Source: Ruminococcus sp.
GTDB taxonomy: Bacteria > Bacillota > Clostridia > Oscillospirales > Ruminococcaceae
DNA: 37,955 bases
Direction of reading: 5' to 3'
Assembly (NCBI GenBank): GCA_030531185.1
Contig: JAUNOG010000021.1
Coordinates: 1-37,955, forward strand
Shown here: piece by piece, positions 8,031-13,666 of the stretch
Layout: the number at the start of each line of letters is the position of its first letter
How positions within the stretch are numbered: position 1 is the first letter of the stretch
Notes under the pieces: model-generated
Database searches by the model: none
What the model saw: only the letters and a program-made list of their open reading frames with translations
What the model was told of the DNA's origin: nothing
Made by a program: the position numbers and the translations under genes

Positions 8031-8049
8031 ACTGAAAAGAGGTGACCTG

Positions 8050-8340
8050 ATGAGTGTTGTGATCGTGGGCGGAAACGACAGAATGGCTACAAGATACAAG
8101 GATATATGCAAGTCCTTTGACTGTAAGGCTAAGGTGTTTATAAAATACGCCACAAATTTTGATAAGAAGATAGGCAGTCCGGACCTTGCCGTTGTGTTTA
8201 CGGATACTGTGTCGCACAAGCTGCTTAACGGAGTTAATCAGAGAGCGGAAAAGCTGAATTTCCCTGTGGAGATATGCCGCAGTTCAAGCGTGTCCGCGCT
8301 GAAAAACGTTCTTAGTAAGTATTGCGCTTGCGCGGAATAA
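8050..8340 (+). CDS. DUF2325 protein in the iron locus
   Basis: A 96-residue cytoplasmic protein of the DUF2325 family. The N-terminal strand-turn VVIVGGNDRMATRYKDI and the later PDLAVVFTDTVSHKLLNGV...AEKLNFPVEICRSSSVSAL match the family pattern, which resembles half of a Rossmann-like fold. No enzymatic activity is established for the family. It uses the extended SD GAGGTGACCTG, in which GGTGA pairs with the far end of the anti-SD. Its promoter is overlaid by operator 1, so it is probably iron-regulated together with feo. The role is unknown. Confidence 0.8.
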   Translation: MSVVIVGGNDRMATRYKDICKSFDCKAKVFIKYATNFDKKIGSPDLAVVFTDTVSHKLLNGVNQRAEKLNFPVEICRSSSVSALKNVLSKYCACAE

Positions 8341-8355
8341 ATCTATTTTTATGAT
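8328..8355 (+). promoter_or_regulatory. candidate promoter for the DUF3793 gene
   Basis: TTGCGC (8328-8333), 16 bp, TATGAT (8350-8355), ending 4 bp before operator 2. The -35 is only a partial match. Confidence 0.4.
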
Positions 8356-8359
8356 ATAC

Positions 8360-8377
8360 GGTTAGCGAACGCTAACC
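8360..8377. promoter_or_regulatory. operator 2
   Basis: GGTTAGCGAACGCTAACC, perfect 8-bp arms around AA, immediately upstream of the DUF3793 RBS. It has the same 6-base gap between TTAG and CTAA as operator 1. Confidence 0.75.
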
Positions 8378-8391
8378 AAGAAGGAGTACCA

Positions 8392-8961
8392 ATGAGAAAC
8401 GTCGGATATAACGAGTTTGAAAAAATTCTTGCTTTTCATTCAAGTCCCGCAATGCTGGGAGTAAAGCCCGCAAGCCTTTTCAGCGTGACCGACACCGAAA
8501 GCGTCGGGGAGAGCATAAGCCGTTTCAACAGAAAGGCGGCGGTCAAAGGTTTAAAAATCCGCGAGCTGTGCTGTTTGAAAAACAGAAGGCTTTTACTGAT
8601 GTATAACGAAAAAGTCCTTGAACGTCATATGAATAATGAAAAAGTCCTCAGAATGTTTGGGAAATTCGGCTATGACGAAGATATGACCACGCAGCAGCGC
8701 ATTGATAGGCTTGCAGAGAAAATTGTCGGCAGCGGAGATTTTCCGCACGAGATAGGACTTTTTCTCGGTTATCCTGTGGAGGATATTCAGGGCTTTATCG
8801 ATAATAAGGGTGAAAATTATCTGCTTTGCGGCTACTGGAAGGTCTATTCCGACGAAGAAAGAGCAAAACGCATTTTTAACAGCTATAACAAATGCCGCAG
8901 CTATATGATAGGCAAGCTCAACAGCGGAGTTGACATTTACAAAGCTCTGAGAATATCGTAA
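8392..8961 (+). CDS. DUF3793 protein in the iron locus
   Basis: A 189-residue protein of the DUF3793 family found in anaerobic Firmicutes. The diagnostic block is FPHEIGLFLGYPVEDIQGFI followed by LLCGYWKVYSDEERAKRIFNSYNKCR near the C-terminus. It has no signal peptide or membrane segment. ATG 8392 follows AAGGAG by 7 bases. Family function is unestablished; co-location with feoAB and an operator directly before the gene argue for a role in iron or low-iron metabolism, which is inference. No terminator separates it from the feoA promoter region. Confidence 0.82.
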   Translation: MRNVGYNEFEKILAFHSSPAMLGVKPASLFSVTDTESVGESISRFNRKAAVKGLKIRELCCLKNRRLLLMYNEKVLERHMNNEKVLRMFGKFGYDEDMTTQQRIDRLAEKIVGSGDFPHEIGLFLGYPVEDIQGFIDNKGENYLLCGYWKVYSDEERAKRIFNSYNKCRSYMIGKLNSGVDIYKALRIS

Positions 8962-8971
8962 ATTTGCGAAA

Positions 8972-8989
8972 AGTTAAATATGACTAACT
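8972..8989. promoter_or_regulatory. operator 3
   Basis: AGTTAAATATGACTAACT; one mismatch (TTAA for TTAG) to the motif, with the same 6-base gap. It begins 11 bp after the DUF3793 stop codon. Confidence 0.6.
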
Positions 8990-9003
8990 AAATGCACAAA
9001 AAT

Positions 9004-9021
9004 AGTTATGATAAACTAACC
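9004..9021. promoter_or_regulatory. operator 4
   Basis: AGTTATGATAAACTAACC; the right half is perfect, the left half has TTAT. It starts 32 bp after operator 3 (about three helical turns). Confidence 0.55.
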
Positions 9022-9023
9022 AG

Positions 9024-9041
9024 AGTTTGTGCAGACTAACA
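9024..9041. promoter_or_regulatory. operator 5 (degenerate)
   Basis: AGTTTGTGCAGACTAACA, 20 bp after operator 4 (about two turns). The right half is good and the left half weak. It lies just upstream of the -35 at 9069. Confidence 0.5.
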
Positions 9042-9068
9042 AAAGTGAGGAAATATATACAAAAAGGG

Positions 9069-9097
9069 TTGACAAACCAAATAAATAGAGGTAAACT
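9069..9097 (+). promoter_or_regulatory. promoter for feoA-feoA-feoB
   Basis: TTGACA (9069-9074), 17 bp, TAAACT (9092-9097). Operator 6 begins 7 bp after the -10, over the expected start of transcription; operators 3-5 lie upstream. Confidence 0.7.
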
Positions 9098-9104
9098 TAT
9101 ATAT

Positions 9105-9122
9105 GGTTAGAAAATACTAACT
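9105..9122. promoter_or_regulatory. operator 6 at the feoA transcription start
   Basis: GGTTAGAAAATACTAACT, a full match to RGTTAG-N6-CTAACY. Confidence 0.75.
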
Positions 9123-9202
9123 GAGTTATACATATGAAACTTATTTTAAGTGATTTGTTTCTCAGCTAAGATATGACGCTCTGACCTCTATATCAAAAGA
9201 AT

Positions 9203-9220
9203 GGTTAGTTGCAGGTAACT
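9203..9220. promoter_or_regulatory. operator 7 in the feoA leader
   Basis: GGTTAGTTGCAGGTAACT, one mismatch (GTAA for CTAA), about 20 bp before the feoA start codon. Confidence 0.55.
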
Positions 9221-9240
9221 GACGGATTGGAGGAACAATG

Positions 9241-9450
9241 ATGCCGCTTACACTCGCAAATTTAGGCGAAGAAAATATGATTAAAAAGGTCGGCGGAAAT
9301 CCCGAAACAAGAAAATTTCTTGAAAATCTGGGATTTGTTGCAGGCAGTTCGGTGACGGTAGTCAACACTATGGGAGGAAATGTTATTGTGAACATTAAGG
9401 ACTCCCGTGTAGCCGTTTCAAAGGAAATGGCTGCGAAAATTATGGTATAA
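9241..9450 (+). CDS. feoA: FeoA-domain protein (first copy)
   Basis: A 69-residue SH3-like FeoA protein; FeoA is a cytosolic accessory of the FeoB ferrous iron transporter. The family shape is clear: MPLTLANLGEENMIKKVGG, then FLENLGFVAGSSVTVV and a final VAVSKEMAAKIMV strand. ATG 9241 sits 7 bases after GGAGG; the adjoining ATG at 9238 would be only 4 bases away, so I prefer the second, but either is possible. It is the first gene after the operator-controlled feo promoter and is followed by a structured 140-nt gap before the second copy. Confidence 0.92.
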   Translation: MPLTLANLGEENMIKKVGGNPETRKFLENLGFVAGSSVTVVNTMGGNVIVNIKDSRVAVSKEMAAKIMV

Positions 9451-9458
9451 GTAAATCA

Positions 9459-9571
9459 AGAGCCTGTTTTTATGGGACGTTGCGTATGTCCTCGGCGGAT
9501 TTTTTTGTCGGAACTGTACAGCAAAATTTGTATGAAAATACATATACAAAACTTTTGTAGGGACGGGCTCT
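9459..9571 (+). other. structured intergenic RNA between the two feoA genes
   Basis: AGAGCCTGTTTT (9459-9470) can pair with GGGACGGGCTCT (9560-9571), with 8 Watson-Crick and 4 G-U pairs. This encloses a GGAC/GTCC hairpin, a run of seven T (9500-9506), and a helix CAAAATTTGTAT (9522-9533) against ATACAAA plus TTTTG (9544-9557). It could be an attenuator or processing element that changes the ratio of the first feoA to the second feoA and feoB. No known riboswitch family is recognised. Confidence 0.4.
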
Positions 9572-9590
9572 ATATTTAAGGAGGAAGAAT

Positions 9591-9812
9591 ATGTCAACTT
9601 TAAGAGACGCAAAGGTCGGCGATACCGTTACAGTTAAAAAGCTCAGCGGCGCAGGCGCAGTCAAAAGAAGAATTATGGACATGGGTATCACAAAAGGCGT
9701 TGATATTTATGTAAGAAAGGTTGCTCCTTTAGGGGATCCTGTTGAAGTAACCGTAAGAGGCTACGAGCTTTCGCTGAGAAAAGCGGACGCTGAGATGATT
9801 GAAACGGTTTAA
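9591..9812 (+). CDS. feoA: FeoA-domain protein (second copy)
   Basis: A 73-residue SH3-like FeoA protein with the canonical layout: LRDAKVGDTVTVKKLSGAGAVKRRIMDMGITKG, V.VRKVAPLGDPVEVTVRGYELSLRKADAEMI. It resembles the usual FeoA more closely than its upstream partner, which belongs to the shorter clostridial type. ATG 9591 follows AAGGAGGAAGA, one of the strongest ribosome sites in the window. Two FeoA proteins ahead of FeoB is a known clostridial pattern; they probably act as different partners or stabilisers of the FeoB cytosolic domain. Confidence 0.95.
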   Translation: MSTLRDAKVGDTVTVKKLSGAGAVKRRIMDMGITKGVDIYVRKVAPLGDPVEVTVRGYELSLRKADAEMIETV

Positions 9813-9825
9813 TATTTTATTCACA

Positions 9826-9843
9826 AGTTAGCTTTAACTAATG
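9826..9843. promoter_or_regulatory. operator 8, between feoA and feoB
   Basis: AGTTAGCTTTAACTAATG: both tetranucleotide halves (TTAG, CTAA) are present with the 6-base gap. It lies 13 bp after the feoA stop and 21 bp before the feoB start. I see no clear promoter with it, so a roadblock effect or a relict site is possible. Confidence 0.55.
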
Positions 9844-9864
9844 TGAGGAAAGGAATTGATTTAG

Positions 9865-12036
9865 ATGGAGTTGAAAATAGCTCTTGCGGGAAACCCTAAC
9901 TGCGGTAAAACAACTCTTTTCAACGCGCTGACAGGCTCAAATCAGTTTGTGGGAAACTGGCCCGGCGTTACGGTTGAAAAGAAAGAGGGTAAATATAAGG
10001 GCAATAAGGAGGCAATAATCACAGACCTCCCGGGTATATATTCGCTTTCGCCTTACACGCTTGAGGAAGTTGTTGCGAGAAATTACCTTATAAACGAGCG
10101 TCCCGACGCTATCCTGAACATTATTGACGGTACGAACCTTGAAAGAAATCTGTATCTCACGACACAGCTTGTGGAGCTTGGAATTCCTGTAGTCGTAGCT
10201 GTCAATATGATGGACGTTGTTGAAAAGAACGGCGATAAGATCAATACCGAACAGCTTGCTAAGGAGCTTGGCTGCCAGGTGTGCAAGATCTCCGCACTTA
10301 AAGGCAAAGGAATTACCGAGGCTGCCGATCTGGCTATCGCAGCGGCTAAGAAGAAAGAGGCTGTGATCCCTCAGCACTCGTTTAACGGAGTTGTTGAGCA
10401 CGCTATTGCGCATATTGAGGAGGCTTTCCTTCATGATGTTGAAGAGGCAAAGCAGAGATGGTATGCTATCAAGATCTTTGAAAGAGATGAAAAGGTTCTT
10501 GAACAGCTCAATATGTCCGACGAGGTGAGGGCTCATATTGAGAACGATATCGTTGCCGCTGAAAAGGAACTGGACGACGACTCGGAAAGCATTATCACAA
10601 ACGAAAGATATATTTACATAGCTTCGATCATCAAGGGCTGTCTTAAAAAGAAAAATCAGGGCGGAATGACAATCTCGGATAAAATCGACAGAATTGTAAC
10701 AAACAGATTTTTGGCTCTGCCGATCTTTGCGGTCGTAATGTTCATTGTTTATTACGTTTCGGTTTCCACAGTGGGAAGCTGGGCTACCGACTGGACTAAC
10801 GATGTTTTCGTCGACGAATGGTGTCAAGGCGGAGCTACGAAGCTGCTCGAGAAAATCGGCTGTGCAGACTGGCTTCAGGGACTTATAGTTGACGGCGTTA
10901 TTGCCGGCGTGGGCGCGGTTATCGGCTTTGTTCCTCAGATGCTTGTACTCTTTATATTCCTTGCGTTCCTTGAGAGCTGCGGATATATGGCGAGAGTTGC
11001 TTTCGTTATGGACAGAATTTTCAGAAAGTTCGGTCTTTCGGGTAAATCATTTATTCCTATGCTTATCGGCACAGGCTGCGGTATCCCCGGAGTTATGGCG
11101 TCGAGAACCATTGAAAACGAGCGCGACCGCCGTATGACGGTTATGACAACCACATTTATCCCCTGCGGAGCAAAGCTCCCTATCATCGGACTTATCGCAG
11201 GCGCGCTGTTTGACAACGCAGGCTGGGTAGCGACTTCCGCTTACTTTATCGGAGTTGCGGCGATCGTCATTTCAGGTATTATGCTTAAAAAGACAAAGAT
11301 GTTCGCGGGAGATCCTGCACCGTTCGTAATGGAACTTCCTGCATATCATCTGCCGACAGTCGGAAATGTTCTCCGTTCAATGTGGGAGCGCGGCTGGTCG
11401 TTCATCAAGAAGGCGGGCACAGTTATTCTTCTTTCCACTATCGTTCTCTGGTTCTTACAGGGCTTCGGCGTTGAAAACGGTTCGTTCGGTATGGTCGAGG
11501 ATATGGATAACTCCCTTATCGCAAAGGTCGGCAGCGTATTTGCTTGGATATTCAAGCCTCTTGGCTGGGGCGAATGGAAGGCTGCTGTTGCCGCAGTAAC
11601 CGGTCTTATTGCTAAGGAAAACGTAGTAGGCACGTTCGGCGTACTCTTCCATTTCGGCGGAGAGCTTTCGGAAAACGGCGACGAGATCTGGGGCACTCTT
11701 TCAACATACTTCACACAGCTTTCAGCGTTCTCGTTCCTTATTTTCAATCTTCTCTGTGCGCCTTGCTTTGCGGCAATGGGAGCTATCAAGAGAGAAATGA
11801 ACAACGGCAAGTGGACAGCGTTTGCAATTACATATCAGTGCGTTTTCGCTTATGCTATCTCACTCTGCGTATATCAGATCGGGGCGCTCTTCACAAGCAC
11901 TGTTGAGGTTAACGTTATCGGACTTATCTGCGCTTTAGCAGTAGTTGCATTTATTATTTATATGCTTGTAAGACCTTACAAGGAAGCAGATAAGCTGGAG
12001 GTCAAGATTAAAACCTCTGAAAAGGTTCATGCATAA
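9865..12036 (+). CDS. feoB: Ferrous iron transport protein B (GTPase-permease)
   Basis: A 723-residue FeoB. The N-terminal G domain has G1 GNPNCGKTT (9-17), the G2 threonine in WPGVTVE, G3 DLPG (54-57), G4 NMMD (114-117; NxxD type) and G5 SALKG (143-147). A helical NFeoB guanine-dissociation-inhibitor-like region follows, then the membrane part from about residue 285, with two Gate repeats around the FeoB core (LESCGYMARVAF...GTGCGIPG and VTGLIAKENVVGTFG). Length is normal for the Clostridia type. It imports Fe(II) across the cytoplasmic membrane. ATG 9865 follows GGAAAGGA. It is co-transcribed with both feoA genes and followed by the Cys-rich FeoB-associated gene. Confidence 0.98.
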   Translation: MELKIALAGNPNCGKTTLFNALTGSNQFVGNWPGVTVEKKEGKYKGNKEAIITDLPGIYSLSPYTLEEVVARNYLINERPDAILNIIDGTNLERNLYLTTQLVELGIPVVVAVNMMDVVEKNGDKINTEQLAKELGCQVCKISALKGKGITEAADLAIAAAKKKEAVIPQHSFNGVVEHAIAHIEEAFLHDVEEAKQRWYAIKIFERDEKVLEQLNMSDEVRAHIENDIVAAEKELDDDSESIITNERYIYIASIIKGCLKKKNQGGMTISDKIDRIVTNRFLALPIFAVVMFIVYYVSVSTVGSWATDWTNDVFVDEWCQGGATKLLEKIGCADWLQGLIVDGVIAGVGAVIGFVPQMLVLFIFLAFLESCGYMARVAFVMDRIFRKFGLSGKSFIPMLIGTGCGIPGVMASRTIENERDRRMTVMTTTFIPCGAKLPIIGLIAGALFDNAGWVATSAYFIGVAAIVISGIMLKKTKMFAGDPAPFVMELPAYHLPTVGNVLRSMWERGWSFIKKAGTVILLSTIVLWFLQGFGVENGSFGMVEDMDNSLIAKVGSVFAWIFKPLGWGEWKAAVAAVTGLIAKENVVGTFGVLFHFGGELSENGDEIWGTLSTYFTQLSAFSFLIFNLLCAPCFAAMGAIKREMNNGKWTAFAITYQCVFAYAISLCVYQIGALFTSTVEVNVIGLICALAVVAFIIYMLVRPYKEADKLEVKIKTSEKVHA

Positions 12037-12071
12037 TTTACATACAAACTGAAATTTAAAGGAGGATAATT

Positions 12072-12245
12072 ATGGGCAGCGTACTTGGTACTGCGATAGT
12101 TTTGATAGTTCTGGCTGCAATGGTGACAGCGATAATAGTACATCTTGTGAAAGATAAAAAAGCGGGAAAAAGCTCCTGCGGCTGTAACTGCGGCTGCTGC
12201 CCGAATTCGTCCGCCTGCCACGGAAATCATTCTGCGGCAAAGTGA
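12072..12245 (+). CDS. FeoB-associated Cys-rich membrane protein
   Basis: A 57-residue peptide: one N-terminal transmembrane helix (about residues 4-25), a short basic stretch (KDKKAGK), then a cysteine cluster CGCNCGCC and a further CH. This is the pattern of the FeoB_associated family, small proteins encoded just after feoB in Firmicutes and probably analogous in position to FeoC. It likely sits in the membrane with its cysteines on the cytosolic side, where it could handle iron or sense redox; this is inference. ATG 12072 follows GGAGG by 6 bases. The 3' end lies about 20 nt before the regulator start. Confidence 0.9.
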   Translation: MGSVLGTAIVLIVLAAMVTAIIVHLVKDKKAGKSSCGCNCGCCPNSSACHGNHSAAK

Positions 12246-12265
12246 CACAGACGGGAGGGGACAGC

Positions 12266-12640
12266 GTGCTTACTAATTCGCAGAAAAAATATCTCTTTGC
12301 GATTTATATTCTGGGGCAGGACGGCAAGCCTGTTAAATCTACGTCGGTTGCGGATTTTCTGGGGGTTTCAAAGGCAAGTACAGTGAAAATGACCCAGCGG
12401 CTCATTGATGAAAAATACATTATTAAAGAGCCGTACAGAGAAATACGTCTTACTCCTCAGGGCATTAAAGCGGCTAACGAGCTTTTTACGCCCAGCGTAA
12501 TTTTGCAGAACTTTCTTCAGAACAAGGTAGGCGTTAGTGAAGAAAATGCCCGTGAGGACAGTATTACCATAGCGTCGCAGGTTTCCCGTGAGGCGCTGGA
12601 AAAGCTTGTACAGTACAGTCTTGCTATTTCGGCTAATTAA
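12266..12640 (+). CDS. DtxR/MntR-family transcriptional regulator lacking canonical metal ligands
   Basis: A 124-residue regulator. Residues 1-65 form the winged helix of the iron-dependent repressor family (recognition segment FLGVSKASTVKMTQRLIDEKYI, wing REIRLTPQGIKAA), closest by eye to MntR. Residues 70-118 form the dimerisation helices; there is no SH3 domain. Aligned by eye to Bacillus MntR, the six metal ligands D8, E11, H77, E99, E102 and H103 correspond to K8, F11, S77, I100, A103 and S104, so the classical metal sites appear lost. It uses GTG 12266 behind GGAGGGG; the earlier in-frame GTG at 12242 overlaps the upstream gene. It is the probable binder of the operators in this locus. 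Confidence 0.85.
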   Translation: MLTNSQKKYLFAIYILGQDGKPVKSTSVADFLGVSKASTVKMTQRLIDEKYIIKEPYREIRLTPQGIKAANELFTPSVILQNFLQNKVGVSEENAREDSITIASQVSREALEKLVQYSLAISAN

Positions 12641-12678
12641 ATGCTATCACATGATCCACTTCAATAATATAATCGCGC

Positions 12679-12707
12679 AAATCCCGTTTCTCTTTGAGAC
12701 GGGATTT
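12679..12707 (+). terminator. hairpin after the regulator gene, possible terminator
   Basis: A 12-bp stem, AAATCCCGTTTC (12679-12690) with GAGACGGGATTT (12696-12707), one G-U pair and a 5-nt loop. The following sequence lacks a T-run (only ATTTATG), so termination may be weak or the hairpin may act as an RNA stabiliser. Confidence 0.5.
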
Positions 12708-12720
12708 ATGCTGAACACCA

Positions 12721-12738
12721 GGTTAGACTAAACTAACC
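12721..12738. promoter_or_regulatory. operator 9, downstream of the regulator gene
   Basis: GGTTAGACTAAACTAACC, a full match to the motif. It is bracketed by TATGCTGA (12707-12714) and its complement TCAGCATA (12755-12762), with a third copy of TATGCTGA at 12826-12833. It lies about 140 bp before the ABC transporter promoter. No promoter directly next to it was convincing. Confidence 0.65.
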
Positions 12739-12875
12739 GATATAAAGCGGACACTCAGCATATGCGGTCACAGTTTTGTATACAACACGATATTTCAGAA
12801 CGGTATTTTAGAGGAATTGACAAAATATGCTGAATTATATCTTTAAATCTTATGCAGCTTTTTATACATTTACAG

Positions 12876-12904
12876 TTGACAAACTGCAATATATTTGATA
12901 TAAT
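12876..12904 (+). promoter_or_regulatory. consensus promoter for the ABC transporter
   Basis: TTGACA (12876-12881), 17 bp, TATAAT (12899-12904) with a TGA extended -10. Confidence 0.85.
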
Positions 12905-12952
12905 GCACATATGAACATTTATTCATATAATAAATTGACTGGAGGAAAAAAT

Positions 12953-13651
12953 ATGTTTCTTGAAATCAGCGGAATAAAAAAGCACTTCGGTGAGGACGAA
13001 AGCAGAGTAGAGGTACTCAAAGGTGTGGACATATCCATTGAAAAAGGGGAGATATGCGTACTGCTGGGACCGTCGGGTTCGGGTAAATCTACGCTGCTCA
13101 ATATTATAGGCGGTATCGATAACGCCGACAGCGGATATATTTCCATTAACGGCGAGAAAACGGGAGATATGAATGAAAAGGCTTTGACCCTTTACAGAAG
13201 AAAGCATCTGGGCTACATATTCCAGATGTACAATCTTATCCCTAACCTCAATATCAAAGAAAATGTGGAGGTCGGCGCATATCTCAGCGATAATCCTCTG
13301 GACGTTGACGAGCTTTTGAAAACTCTGGGACTTTACGAGCACAGACACAAGCTGCCAAATCAGCTTTCTGGAGGACAGCAGCAGAGGACGGCTATCGGCA
13401 GAGCCATTGTTAAAAATCCCGATATTCTTCTTTGCGACGAGCCTACGGGCGCGCTTGATTACAACACATCGAAGGAGATACTTAAGCTTATTGAGGACGT
13501 CAATAAAAAGTACGGCAATACGGTTATTATGGTTACGCATAACGACGCTATCAAAAATATGGCGGACAGAGTTGTCAAGCTGAGAGACGGTATGGTGAGA
13601 AAGAATTATCTCAATGAGACAAAAATTCCTGCCGCCGAGCTTGACTGGTAA
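12953..13651 (+). CDS. ABC transporter ATP-binding protein (MacB/LolD/BceA type)
   Basis: A 232-residue ATPase. Walker A is GPSGSGKST (about residues 43-51), the Q-loop is GYIFQMYNLIPNLN, the signature is LSGGQQQRTAIGRA, Walker B is ILLCDEPTGALD and the switch histidine lies in VMVTHN. This subfamily works with FtsX-like permeases as mechanotransmission pumps or lipoprotein/antimicrobial-peptide exporters rather than as importers. ATG 12953 follows GGAGG by 7 bases; the upstream in-frame ATG at 12911 lacks an RBS. It is followed 15 nt later by its permease. An iron operator lies upstream, but its link to this gene is unproven. Confidence 0.93.
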   Translation: MFLEISGIKKHFGEDESRVEVLKGVDISIEKGEICVLLGPSGSGKSTLLNIIGGIDNADSGYISINGEKTGDMNEKALTLYRRKHLGYIFQMYNLIPNLNIKENVEVGAYLSDNPLDVDELLKTLGLYEHRHKLPNQLSGGQQQRTAIGRAIVKNPDILLCDEPTGALDYNTSKEILKLIEDVNKKYGNTVIMVTHNDAIKNMADRVVKLRDGMVRKNYLNETKIPAAELDW

Positions 13652-13666
13652 TCGGAGGGCTGTGCT

